In this document: piece by piece, positions 7,713 to 16,288 of the stretch
How the letters are laid out: each line of letters opens with the position of its first letter
Position numbering within the stretch: position 1 is the first letter of the stretch
Source of the DNA: UBA9732 sp003456855
GTDB taxonomy: Bacteria; Spirochaetota; Spirochaetia; Sphaerochaetales; Sphaerochaetaceae
NCBI GenBank assembly: GCA_946626785.1
Contig: CAMOUY010000001.1
Span: 1-64,000, forward strand
DNA length: 64,000 nt
Reading direction: 5' to 3'
Position numbers and translations under genes: made by a program
Notes under the pieces: generated by a model
Told to the model about the DNA's origin: nothing
Databases searched by the model: none
Seen by the model: the letters and a program-made list of their open reading frames with translations, nothing else

Positions 7713-9575
7713 ATGGCTTATGAAGTGACCGCAACAAGAAAAAGACCTCAGAGGTTCGAGGACCTCGTAGGGCAGGAGTTCGTCGTATCGACCCTCAAGA
7801 ACGCCATTGAGCAGGGCAGAATCGCCCATGCATATCTATTCAGTGGCCCAAGAGGCGTGGGAAAGACAACAAGCGCCCGTCTTCTTGCAAAGGCACTGAA
7901 CTGCGTGCACGGACCAACCGCAGAACCATGCGGGGAATGCGACAACTGCAAGGGAATCGCAAAGGGCAGCAGCCTTGACGTCATTGAGATCGACGGAGCC
8001 AGCAACACCGGTGTCAACGATGTACGTGTAATAAAAGAGGAGGTCATGTTCCCTCCTACATCATCACGCTACAAGATCTACATCATCGACGAGGTCCACA
8101 TGCTCTCCCAGAGCGCCTTCAACGCTCTTCTGAAGACAATCGAGGAACCACCAGAGTACGTGGTCTTCATCTTCGCCACAACTGAGACGCAGAAGGTCCC
8201 TGCAACCATAAGAAGCCGCTGCCAGCAGTTCAACTTCCAGCTGATCCCTCTTGAGACCATCAAGGGTCTTCTGGCTCAGGCCGCCTCCGAGATGGGGATC
8301 GAGGCAGAGGACGAGGCCCTCTTCTGGATTGCCAAGGAGTCCACAGGCTCCATGCGTGACGCCTACACCCTGTTCGACCAGGTCGTGGCCTTCTCCAACG
8401 GCAAGATCACCCTTGCCCAGATCCGCGAGAAGCTCGGTCTTGTCGGTGTTGACCGCATCAACGCAATCATGCAGGACGTCCTGTCAAAGAACAACGGAGA
8501 GGCATTGGCAAAGGTCCAGGGCCTTCTTGCCAAGGGCGTGAGCATAGACCAGATCATAAAGGACTTCACCGAGTACTTCCGCTCCCTTCTTCTTATTAGA
8601 AAGGGTGTGAAGAGCGAGAACGTGATCGGCGAGCAGATCTCAAGCTTCCCTGCAGACATAATCAACGCATACAACGAGGAGCAGCTCGAGGCAGCCTTGG
8701 ACATGTTCCTCAATCTTTATAGAGACATCAGGTACTCTCTCAACCCACGCTTCGAGCTTGAGCTTGCAATCTCCAAGCTCTCAAAGCTCCGCTATGTGGC
8801 TTCAACCGCCAGCGTGATTGAGCAGCTTGCAAGACTGAAGAATGACCTGATCAACGGAACCATCACACCGCTCAACCCTTCCCTTGCGGACCAGAGGAGC
8901 GTGGAGCCTGAGAAAGGCCCTGCTGTTTCTACAGTTTCCGCTTCTTCTGTTGCTGCACCAGTCGAGAAACCAGTTGAGGTTGCACCTGTCGAGGAGAAGC
9001 CTGTTGAGGCTGCCGCTCCGGAACCGGAGCCGGCTCCTGCATCTGCTGAACAGGAACCCGCTGCTCCAGCCAACAACTGGAATGTGGAGGACCTGAAGGA
9101 CCTGATTCCTCAGGGAACACAGAAGGTTGAGAACACAGAGGACGGTCTGGTGCTGACCTTCAACAACAAGTTCTTCTACCAGATGGCCTACAGGAACCTT
9201 GTCAACGTCAGAGAGAAGATCCAGCAGAGGACCTCCCCGGATCTGAACGTGGTACTTTCCTATTCGGAGAACATAATGGACACCCCTGCCACGGCACCTG
9301 TTGAAGCTGCTCCGGTTGTGGAACCGGAGCCTGAGCCTGCACCTGTTTCTGAGCCTGTCCCAGAACCTGTTCAGGCCCCTGTCGAGGCCGCACCTGCAGA
9401 GCCGATCCCTTCCGAGGAGCCAACAGCTGTAGAGGAACCGGTGGAGACGGAGGAGCCTGAGGTAGTTGATGCATGTGCATGCGAAAAGCCACAGGGTCCA
9501 GCTAAGATGTCAGAGGAGCAGAGGAATCTGCTGAACGACCTGATGCTCTGCTTTGACGGAAGGGAGGAACGCTGA
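7713..9575 (+). CDS. dnaX: DNA polymerase III subunits gamma/tau
   Basis: The 620-residue clamp-loader ATPase of the replisome. The start is placed at MAYEVTATRKRPQRF, where the family begins; an upstream in-frame extension is hydrophobic and lacks homology. Motifs are Walker A GPRGVGKTTSARLL, the zinc-binding cysteines around CGECDNC, Walker B IYIIDEVHMLS and the sensor RSRCQQF. Domain III ends near residue 360. A long Ala/Pro/Glu-rich linker (about 390-440 and 525-590) surrounds a tau-like globular part. No A-rich slippery run is evident, so a shortened gamma product by frameshifting is not supported. The stop overlaps ybaB by one base (TGATG). Confidence 0.97.
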   Translation: MAYEVTATRKRPQRFEDLVGQEFVVSTLKNAIEQGRIAHAYLFSGPRGVGKTTSARLLAKALNCVHGPTAEPCGECDNCKGIAKGSSLDVIEIDGASNTGVNDVRVIKEEVMFPPTSSRYKIYIIDEVHMLSQSAFNALLKTIEEPPEYVVFIFATTETQKVPATIRSRCQQFNFQLIPLETIKGLLAQAASEMGIEAEDEALFWIAKESTGSMRDAYTLFDQVVAFSNGKITLAQIREKLGLVGVDRINAIMQDVLSKNNGEALAKVQGLLAKGVSIDQIIKDFTEYFRSLLLIRKGVKSENVIGEQISSFPADIINAYNEEQLEAALDMFLNLYRDIRYSLNPRFELELAISKLSKLRYVASTASVIEQLARLKNDLINGTITPLNPSLADQRSVEPEKGPAVSTVSASSVAAPVEKPVEVAPVEEKPVEAAAPEPEPAPASAEQEPAAPANNWNVEDLKDLIPQGTQKVENTEDGLVLTFNNKFFYQMAYRNLVNVREKIQQRTSPDLNVVLSYSENIMDTPATAPVEAAPVVEPEPEPAPVSEPVPEPVQAPVEAAPAEPIPSEEPTAVEEPVETEEPEVVDACACEKPQGPAKMSEEQRNLLNDLMLCFDGREER

Positions 9576-9886
9576 TGAACAACATCAATCCATTTGAACT
9601 CTTGAAGAACATGAACCAGATAAAGAGCCAGGCCGAGGAGATGAAGGCGAAGATCGCCACCATCAAGTGCACAGGCTATGCCGGAGGCAACATGGTCACA
9701 GCGGTTGCCAACGGGAACATGGAGATAGAGAGCGTAAAGATCGACCCTGAGTTCGCGAAATCCGGCAACGCCGCCCTGATAGAGGTCATGGTGACCGCCG
9801 CAGTCAATACAGCCCTCAAGAACGTGAGGGACAGAATACAGGAGGAGGCTGGGCAGACAATGGTCCAGTACGGACTTAACCTATGA
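9575..9886 (+). CDS. ybaB: Nucleoid-associated protein YbaB/EbfC
   Basis: The 103-residue DNA-binding dimer has the family opening MNNINPFELLKNMNQIKSQAEEMKAKI and the core GNMVTAVANGNMEIESVKIDPEF. The C-terminus (VRDRIQEEAGQTM) is a helix that pinches DNA in homologues. It starts one base inside the dnaX stop, and its own stop overlaps recR by four bases (ATGA). It is therefore co-translated with both, the usual dnaX-ybaB-recR operon. Homologues bind DNA broadly; the exact role is still debated. Confidence 0.95.
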   Translation: MNNINPFELLKNMNQIKSQAEEMKAKIATIKCTGYAGGNMVTAVANGNMEIESVKIDPEFAKSGNAALIEVMVTAAVNTALKNVRDRIQEEAGQTMVQYGLNL

Positions 9887-10473
9887 CAGCACTGGACAAT
9901 CTCGCCAAACTTCTTTCAAGGCTCCCGGGAGTCGGACCCAAGAGCGCCTCAAGGATCGCATTTTCGCTGATCAACACATCCAAGGAGTACAATGAGCTTC
10001 TGGCAACCAGCATCGCCGAGATCAAGGACAAGGTCCATGCCTGCTCGATCTGCGGATCCTTCACGGAGGACGACCCCTGTCCTGTCTGCTCAGACCCGAC
10101 CAGAGACAGAACCATGCTCTGCATAGTCGAGCAGCCGCAGGATGTGATCACCATCCAGGGAAGCGGTGCCTACAACGGACTCTTCCATGTGCTAGGCGGA
10201 GCGATCAACCCTCTGAACGGTGTCGGTCCTGAGAACCTCAGCTTCGACAAGCTGATGGACAGGATCAACAACGGGGAGTTCAAGGAGATCATCATCGCCA
10301 CCAACCCGACAGAGGAAGGAGACACCACAGCCCTCTACATCAGACACATCCTCAAGGACCTCGAGGACCTGCGCCTTACCCGTCTTGCTTCAGGCCTTCC
10401 AATAGGCGGGGACCTTGAGTATGCAGACAGAACCACCCTCACCCGCTCATTCAGGGGAAGAATCCAGTTCTGA
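9883..10473 (+). CDS. recR: Recombination protein RecR
   Basis: The 196-residue DNA gap-repair factor acts with RecF and RecO; recF lies 24 kb away. It has an N-terminal helix-hairpin-helix (LLSRLPGVGPKSASRIAF, about 8-25) and the zinc finger C-SIC-GSF-PCPVC (about 54-72). The TOPRIM domain begins at LCIVEQPQDVITIQGSGAYNG, followed by the C-terminal Walker B-like part. Length and motifs are normal for the family. Confidence 0.97.
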   Translation: MTALDNLAKLLSRLPGVGPKSASRIAFSLINTSKEYNELLATSIAEIKDKVHACSICGSFTEDDPCPVCSDPTRDRTMLCIVEQPQDVITIQGSGAYNGLFHVLGGAINPLNGVGPENLSFDKLMDRINNGEFKEIIIATNPTEEGDTTALYIRHILKDLEDLRLTRLASGLPIGGDLEYADRTTLTRSFRGRIQF

Positions 10474-10483
10474 AGATTCGCAC

Positions 10484-10628
10484 TTTGGCATAAAAATGAA
10501 GGAAAATCAGTTTTCTATGCCAAAAGTCTTTTGGTTTTGGCATAGAAAATAGGGAAACAGGTGTTTTTTATGCCAACAATTTAAATCCTTTGGCATATCT
10601 AGAGAGAAAATGAAGATTTTTATGCCAA
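10484..10628. repeat. Three tandem palindromic units between convergent genes
   Basis: Three units each begin with TTTGGCATA and end with TATGCCAA, at 10484-10523, 10536-10576 and 10589-10628. The AT-rich interiors of about 23 to 25 bases are not conserved. Each can form a hairpin with 8-base arms. They fill the whole space between recR and the convergent DnaJ-like gene, so they may act as terminators on both strands, or as a REP-like family or protein-binding array. Confidence 0.75.
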
Positions 10629-10641
10629 TTTCTGAAAGCCC

Positions 10642-11433
10642 TTACTTTATGCCTCTCTCCGCACAGATGGTCTCATAGGCCTCCTGTATCTCGCGGAACT
10701 TCTTTGTGGCATACTCCTTGAACTCGTCAGCCATGCCCTTGGCGGCAACGGTGTCAGGATGGTACTCGAGAATCAGCTTGCGGTAGGCCTTCTTGATCTC
10801 GGCCTCGGTTGCGGTCTCTGGCAGACCAAGGGTCGCATAGGCCTTGGAGGAGCCCTTGACCTTGTAGTTGCGTCTGATGCTGTCGTGGACAGACTCTGCA
10901 ATGTGGAAGACCCTCACTGCATAGTCAATCAGCCTCTCCTCGTTGGCGGACATGCGACCGTCAACCATTGCGACGCGGTAGAAGATGTCGATCATCAGGG
11001 TCAGCAGCTGCGGAGAGGTCTTGAAGTTCTCATAGAACTGGTCTGCAAGGTTCTCGAAGGTGGCGTTCTGGGCTAGTGCCTGGTTGAAGATGTTCTCTGC
11101 ATACTGGTAGCTCTGGCCTGTGAGCTTAAGGTCGTTGACCATGAACTCGTGGACCTTTCTACGGGCGGAGCCAGAGACCGAGCCGTCGGCGGAGGCAAGC
11201 TTTGCAAGCATCGAGAAGGCCCCGACGAAGAAGACCATCTGGGACCTTGTATAGCCTGTGTTGCGGAAATAGTAGCCGTTCTGGCTGCTTGAACCGGAGC
11301 GCTCGTAGGAAGAACCATCGACGGAGGCGCTCTTGTCGATCATGTGACCGAAGACAGCACCGGCGATGAGACCCATCGGGCCTCCGAGGAAAAAGCCTAA
11401 AGTTGCACCTATTATCTTGCCGAACCAGGACAT
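10642..11433 (-). CDS. DjlA-like protein: TerB domain plus J domain
   Basis: The 263-residue protein begins with a glycine-rich hydrophobic segment (GKIIGATLGFFLGGPMGLIAGAVFGHMID) that probably inserts in the membrane. A TerB-like all-helical domain (about 65-180) follows, then a C-terminal J domain (YATLGLPETATEAEIKKAYRKL, about 198-262) with the HPD triplet needed to stimulate DnaK. This is the DjlA layout. I start at the ATG in MSWFGK because TTGGAG is 6 bases upstream; the longer TTG start has no site. It follows the glycoside hydrolase-like gene by 12 bases and is probably its operon partner. Transcription ends at the palindromic array. Confidence 0.85.
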   Translation of the reverse strand: MSWFGKIIGATLGFFLGGPMGLIAGAVFGHMIDKSASVDGSSYERSGSSSQNGYYFRNTGYTRSQMVFFVGAFSMLAKLASADGSVSGSARRKVHEFMVNDLKLTGQSYQYAENIFNQALAQNATFENLADQFYENFKTSPQLLTLMIDIFYRVAMVDGRMSANEERLIDYAVRVFHIAESVHDSIRRNYKVKGSSKAYATLGLPETATEAEIKKAYRKLILEYHPDTVAAKGMADEFKEYATKKFREIQEAYETICAERGIK

Positions 11434-11445
11434 CGAGAACTCCAA

Positions 11446-12864
11446 TCAGAGCTTGTCGATGAGCATCGAGCACTTGCCGCTTGGGATTGGCAGGGTCTTT
11501 TTCTTCTTCTCCTCGAGAATCTCGATTGTGAAGTAGTAGAGCTTCTCGCTCTCAAGTCTGATCTCCCAGCCTCTTGCGTTCTTGTTTCCAAGGATCGTGA
11601 TGAGGTTGCGCTTCAGTGAGAGATTCTCTATTCCCATTGCATCCAAGTTAGGAACTGTCCAGTAGACGGTCTTCCTCGGCAGAGATACGTCAAGTCCGAT
11701 GATGTCCTCGATCATCAGCGTGATGGTCACAAGGCAGGCCTGCGGCAGGAATCTCTTTCTTGGGAACTCTCCGTCAGCGGCAGGGATTCCCTCCTTTGTT
11801 GGAAGGTAGGCCTCCCAGACATCACCCGGCTTGTCCCCTTCCGGATGGAGGGTGTCCAGGATGAAGTACATGTGGCGGATTGCGCACTCACGGGCAAAGA
11901 TGTACTCGCCGTACTTCTCAAGTCCCTTGACCACACCATAGAGGTTGAACGGAATAACAGCTCCGCAGTAGCCCACGACGTTCTCCTTGTAGCAAGGCGA
12001 ATCAACGCTGACACTTGGGAACGGGTTGTCTGTTCCGAATACGTTCGGGTCCTTGAGGTACTCGATCAGGAAGGCTGCACGCTCATCGTTCGGGATTTCC
12101 GAAAGCATTGTCCAGTAGGAGCCGATAAGCTTGAGCGGGATGCGCTGTTCAGCAGCATCGAGATCGTAGTAGAAATGAGTCTCCGGATCCCACATCAGAT
12201 TGTTAATCCTGGTCTTGATGGAGAAGTAGAGCTTCTTGTATCTGAAGCTGAGCTCCTTGTCGTTCAGGATGTCTCCGATCTCTGAGAGATAGAAGGCATT
12301 GAGGGCCATCAGGGAGTTGAAATCAACAGGATAGACCGTGTTCTCTCTTGGGATGTTTCCTGTAAGGCAGGCAGAAACAGGAACGGAGAAGAGTCCGTTC
12401 TCCTTCTGGAACATTGCCTTGACCCAGTTGAAGTAGTTCTCAAGGAACGGGACGATGTCCTTCAAGCGCTTCTTGTTGCCGATCTTGTGGTAGAAAACGT
12501 ACTCAACATATGCAAACAGAGGGAGTGTGATTCCTTCGGGATTGTCTTCCGTGACGACGGGGCTTCCGTCCTCTACGCTGTAATCGGATCTGATTGCACC
12601 GCTCTCCTCCTGCTTGCTGTAGAAGTAGTCAAGCATCTCGAAGGGAGAGTATGTCTGGTTGCTGTAGCTGAGAGACAAGGCGGAAAGGCAGGAGTCGAAC
12701 AGGTTTATGGTCTTCTGTTCACTGCTTGAGAGATAGCTTCCTGTGAATCCGTTCTGCTCTGTACCCTGTGTCCAGTGCTCGTCGATCCAGACCCAGGACC
12801 TGTCGTAGAGGTCAACGAAGTCCTGGTCGTAAAAATGTATTGAAGGAATTGATTCGCGATTCAA
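11446..12864 (-). CDS. MGH1-like (alpha/alpha)6 glycoside hydrolase
   Basis: The 472-residue protein has no signal peptide and should be cytoplasmic. The pattern of repeated helical pairs, with NSLMALNAFYLSEIG, RINNLMWDPETHFYYDLDA and a late DVWEAYLPTKEG stretch, is that of the GH63/trehalase-like fold, best matching the mannosylglycerate-hydrolase-like (MGH1) family. The substrate is not predictable, but mannosides or glucosyl compatible solutes are possible. The start codon is TTG with GGGAG 6 bases upstream. The gene is followed at once by the DjlA-like gene. An inverted repeat lies about 30 bases upstream. Confidence 0.75.
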   Translation of the reverse strand: MNRESIPSIHFYDQDFVDLYDRSWVWIDEHWTQGTEQNGFTGSYLSSSEQKTINLFDSCLSALSLSYSNQTYSPFEMLDYFYSKQEESGAIRSDYSVEDGSPVVTEDNPEGITLPLFAYVEYVFYHKIGNKKRLKDIVPFLENYFNWVKAMFQKENGLFSVPVSACLTGNIPRENTVYPVDFNSLMALNAFYLSEIGDILNDKELSFRYKKLYFSIKTRINNLMWDPETHFYYDLDAAEQRIPLKLIGSYWTMLSEIPNDERAAFLIEYLKDPNVFGTDNPFPSVSVDSPCYKENVVGYCGAVIPFNLYGVVKGLEKYGEYIFARECAIRHMYFILDTLHPEGDKPGDVWEAYLPTKEGIPAADGEFPRKRFLPQACLVTITLMIEDIIGLDVSLPRKTVYWTVPNLDAMGIENLSLKRNLITILGNKNARGWEIRLESEKLYYFTIEILEEKKKKTLPIPSGKCSMLIDKL

Positions 12865-12891
12865 TTTCTGCTCCCAATAATCATAAAAAAA

Positions 12892-12918
12892 CCCAATATC
12901 ATTTAGTCGATATTAGGG
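12892..12918. promoter_or_regulatory. Inverted repeat in divergent spacer (possible operator)
   Basis: CCCAATATC and GATATTAGGG form nearly complementary arms around 8 bases. It lies upstream of the hydrolase gene in the 229-base AT-rich spacer shared with ygiQ. No other gene or RNA is recognisable in that spacer. Confidence 0.4.
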
Positions 12919-13093
12919 CGTATATAACACTATCACAAATTAAGAAAAACGTCAAATTTTTTTATAAATTATTTACATACTAGTAATTCTTTTCAGTAAG
13001 ATATTTTGAAACCATTGAAATATTGTTCACGTACACGTTTTAGTTGGATTTAGTTCGATTTTGTGTTCATAAACGGGAGTTATTCTTAGATTG

Positions 13094-14980
13094 ATGTTGT
13101 CATGGCAAAAGCACTACAATTCCAGCATGAGCACAGACTTCCTTCCAATGTCCAGAAAAGAGATGCAGTCCCGCGGCTGGGAAGAGCTTGACATACTCTT
13201 CATCTCGGCCGATGCCTATGTGGACCATCCTTCATTCGCCACCGCCCTCCTCTGCAGGCTCCTTGAAAGCAAGGGCTACAGGGTCGGTATCGTGGCCCAG
13301 CCGAACTGGAAGGATCCCGAGTCCCTGAAGGTCATGGGACGCCCAAGGCTCTGTGTCATGATAAGCGGAGGCAACATCGACTCGATGGTCTCCCACTACA
13401 CAAGCACGAAGAAGAGACGAAGCGAGGACTACTACTCTCCAGGGGGAAAGGCTGGATACAGACCTGACCGTCCGACCATGGTCTACTCGAATCTGACAAA
13501 GCAGGCCTTCGGCAAGATCCCGATCATCATCGGAGGTCTTGAGGCCTCGCTAAGACGCCTTGCCCATTACGACTACTGGCAGGACATGGTCAGAAAGTCA
13601 ATTCTCCTGGACTCCAAGGCAGACCTTCTGATCTTCGGGATGGGGGAGCTCCAGATAGTCGAGATCGCGGACAGGCTCAAGGCCGGTGAAAGCATAGACA
13701 GCATGAGGGACATCCAGGGCACCTGCTTCAGCATCTCCGAGAAGGAGTATGCAGAGAAAGGCGCTGAAGCCCTTGGACCTTTCAAGCCTGTTGTTCTACC
13801 TTCCTTCGAGGAGGTCTCCCTCAGAGACAAGGTATCCAACACACCTGATCCCAAGGGTCAGATGTCATATGCAAAAGCTTATAACCTGCAGCTTATGCAC
13901 GAGAACCCCTTCGAGAAGTGCTGCCTGCTTCAGAGCTGCAACGGAAGGATAGTTGTCCAGAACCCTCCGGTCAGACCTCTGACAGAGAAGGAGTTCGACT
14001 CCCTCTACGACCTTCCGTTCCAGAGGCTCTGCCACCCGATCTACGAGAAGGACGGAGGAATCCCTGCCATCAACGAGGTCCAGTTCTCGATAACCAGCAA
14101 CAGAGGTTGCTACGGTGGCTGCTCTTTCTGCGCGATCACCAACCACCAGGGAAGGATCATCCAGACCAGAAGCCTGGAGTCCCTGGTCAGAGAGGCGGAG
14201 AGGATGACCCACCACAAGGACTTCAAGGGCTACATCCATGACCTTGGAGGCCCTACCGCCAACTTCCAGTGCCCTGCGTGCGAGAAGCAGCTCAAGGTCG
14301 GGCCCTGTGCACATAGACAGTGCATGTTCCCCACCCCCTGCCCCAACGTGAGGGACTCCCACCGCATCTACCTCGAGAAGCTCAATGCCGTGGCCTCCGT
14401 GCCAGGGGTCAAGAAGGTCTTCATCAGAAGCGGAATAAGATTCGACTACCTCATGCTCTGCACAGACGAGAAGACCAGAAAGCTCTTCATCGAGAAGCTG
14501 GTGAGCAACCATGTAAGCGGGCAGCTGAAGGTCGCACCGGAGCATGTGAGCGATGTGGTGCTTTCATACATGGGCAAGTGCCCGTCAAGCGTCTACGACT
14601 CCTTCCTTGATGCATACTTCGAGGAGAACAGGCGACAGGGGAAGAAGCAGTTCGTTATTCCGTACTTCATTGCAGCCCATCCGGGGTCAACTCTGGAGAG
14701 CGCAATAGAGCTTGCCCTGTACATGAAGAAGCGCCACTTCGTTCCCGACCAGGTTCAGGAGTTCTACCCAACTCCTTCCACGGTAGCCACTTGCATGTAC
14801 TACACAAATATAGATCCAAGACCGGGAGAGAACTTCAGGAAGGTCTTCGTCCCAAGAGGAAGGGAGGCAAACCTCCAGAGGGCACTGCTTCAGTTCAACA
14901 AGAGGGAGAACAGGCCTCTGGTCCTTGAAGCCCTTCGCAAAGCAGGCAGAATGGACCTTGCAAAGGTGCTTCTTTCCTAG
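13094..14980 (+). CDS. ygiQ: YgiQ family radical SAM protein
   Basis: The 628-residue protein has an N-terminal YgiQ domain (LDILFISADAYVDHPSF.., IIIGGLEASLRRLAHYDYW) and a radical SAM core. The [4Fe-4S] cluster cysteines are in RGCYGGCSFCAI (near residue 340), matching CX3CX2C. A later cysteine-rich insert (CPACEKQLKVGPCAHRQC) could hold a further metal site. The C-terminal YgiQ-specific part follows. The reaction is unknown for this widespread family. Family starts align to MSTDFLPMSR (13127), but a GGGAG site lies 14 bases before the ATG used here, so the start is uncertain. Length is normal. Confidence 0.93.
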   Translation: MLSWQKHYNSSMSTDFLPMSRKEMQSRGWEELDILFISADAYVDHPSFATALLCRLLESKGYRVGIVAQPNWKDPESLKVMGRPRLCVMISGGNIDSMVSHYTSTKKRRSEDYYSPGGKAGYRPDRPTMVYSNLTKQAFGKIPIIIGGLEASLRRLAHYDYWQDMVRKSILLDSKADLLIFGMGELQIVEIADRLKAGESIDSMRDIQGTCFSISEKEYAEKGAEALGPFKPVVLPSFEEVSLRDKVSNTPDPKGQMSYAKAYNLQLMHENPFEKCCLLQSCNGRIVVQNPPVRPLTEKEFDSLYDLPFQRLCHPIYEKDGGIPAINEVQFSITSNRGCYGGCSFCAITNHQGRIIQTRSLESLVREAERMTHHKDFKGYIHDLGGPTANFQCPACEKQLKVGPCAHRQCMFPTPCPNVRDSHRIYLEKLNAVASVPGVKKVFIRSGIRFDYLMLCTDEKTRKLFIEKLVSNHVSGQLKVAPEHVSDVVLSYMGKCPSSVYDSFLDAYFEENRRQGKKQFVIPYFIAAHPGSTLESAIELALYMKKRHFVPDQVQEFYPTPSTVATCMYYTNIDPRPGENFRKVFVPRGREANLQRALLQFNKRENRPLVLEALRKAGRMDLAKVLLS

Positions 14981-15024
14981 AACCCAACTTGAAGACCCCA
15001 CAATTGTTTTGTAGGATATGTGTG

Positions 15025-16200
15025 ATGTGTGAAAGAACATTGATAATCAATGCCGATGTTGCTGCATCGGATTCAATCAAGACGGGATACGGCCTCTTCA
15101 TAAACCAGGACGGCCGGATTGCCGACGTCTTCTGCATGGATGACCTCGACAAGGCAAAATACGGCAAGGACGTAGTGGTTCTGGACGCCGAGGGCCGCCT
15201 TTTGGCACCAGGACTTGTGGACACCCACATCCACGGCATCCACGGCTTTGCCACCGACGATGCACAGGGCTCCTCGATTCTTGGAATGTCAGAGGCCCTT
15301 GCCCGCTACGGAGTCACCTCCTTCCTACCTACGCTCTACGCAGGAAGACCGGACAAGATGGTCAGGGAGATTTCAGCCATCGTAGAGGTGATCGGAAAGG
15401 AGAAAGGTGCAAGGATTGCAGGAATCCACCTTGAAGGACCGTTCCTCAGCCCGAAGAAGGCTGGTGCCCAGGAGCCGGGAAGCCTTTCCAACCCATCGAC
15501 AGCAGTGATGCAGAAGTTCATAGACGCAGGAAAGGGCTACATAAGGGCCATGACCATAGCGCCGGAGCTTCCAGGGGTGGAAGAGGTTGCAAAGCTTGCA
15601 AAGGCCAACGGCATCGTTCTTCTCATGGGTCACACAAACGCAACCTACCAGGAGGCAAAGGCCGGAATGGAGCTTGGAATCCTCCATGCAACCCACATGT
15701 TCAACGCCATGAGTCCCCTGAACCACAAGAACCCGGGAGTAGCAGGGGCAAGCCTCATGGACAGCAGGATGCACTGCGAGATAATCGCAGACGGAGTCCA
15801 TGTGAACAAGGACCTTGTGATGCACGTCATAAGGACCAAGGCCAAGGACAGGGTGGTCCTGATCACAGACAGCCTTGGACCGACAGGTCTAGGCAACGGC
15901 AAGTACAGGGCAAACGGCGACGATGTCTGCCTTGGAGAGATAGGAGCCTTTGTGAATGCCTCCAACCCGGAGCTTCTCTGCGGTTCCGCACTCACCCTGA
16001 ACAAGGCCGTCTCCAATGTCGTGGCCTGGGGAACAGAGGTCCCACAGGCGCTCAGGATGGCATCCGAGAACCCGGCAAGGGTCTACGGCTTTACCGACAT
16101 AGGCCTGATCTCGAAGGGTGCAAGGGCAGATCTTGTGCTGTTCGACAAGGACTTCAAACCTGTCGAGGTGTTCGTCGACGGCCAAAAACTGGCTATTTAG
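15025..16200 (+). CDS. nagA: N-acetylglucosamine-6-phosphate deacetylase
   Basis: The 391-residue amidohydrolase removes acetate from GlcNAc-6-phosphate, feeding amino sugars into glycolysis. The start at MCERTLI is preceded by TAGGAT. Motifs are the metal-binding DTHIHGIHGF (near 60), the metal-ligand region HLEGPFLSPKKAGAQ, GHTNATYQEAKAG, HMFNAMSPLNHKNPG, DGVHV and the catalytic aspartate in ITDSLGPTG. It follows ygiQ by 44 bases on the same strand. No nagB is nearby, so the downstream deaminase must be elsewhere. Confidence 0.95.
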   Translation: MCERTLIINADVAASDSIKTGYGLFINQDGRIADVFCMDDLDKAKYGKDVVVLDAEGRLLAPGLVDTHIHGIHGFATDDAQGSSILGMSEALARYGVTSFLPTLYAGRPDKMVREISAIVEVIGKEKGARIAGIHLEGPFLSPKKAGAQEPGSLSNPSTAVMQKFIDAGKGYIRAMTIAPELPGVEEVAKLAKANGIVLLMGHTNATYQEAKAGMELGILHATHMFNAMSPLNHKNPGVAGASLMDSRMHCEIIADGVHVNKDLVMHVIRTKAKDRVVLITDSLGPTGLGNGKYRANGDDVCLGEIGAFVNASNPELLCGSALTLNKAVSNVVAWGTEVPQALRMASENPARVYGFTDIGLISKGARADLVLFDKDFKPVEVFVDGQKLAI

Positions 16201-16288
16201 GTTTTGTACAAAAATTATATTGGTTTTAAATCAATTGAAAATCGGTTATTACAGATTTTTATTGCTTTAATATAACAGGAGATAGCAA

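Noticed and set aside
8900..9480. Repetitive stretch in dnaX as a possible recent insertion
   Set aside because: The Ala/Pro/Glu-rich linker is normal for tau subunits and stays in frame.
13064..13072. Single TGTTCATAA (DnaA-box-like) upstream of ygiQ
   Set aside because: One 9-base match is expected by chance in AT-rich DNA; no cluster.
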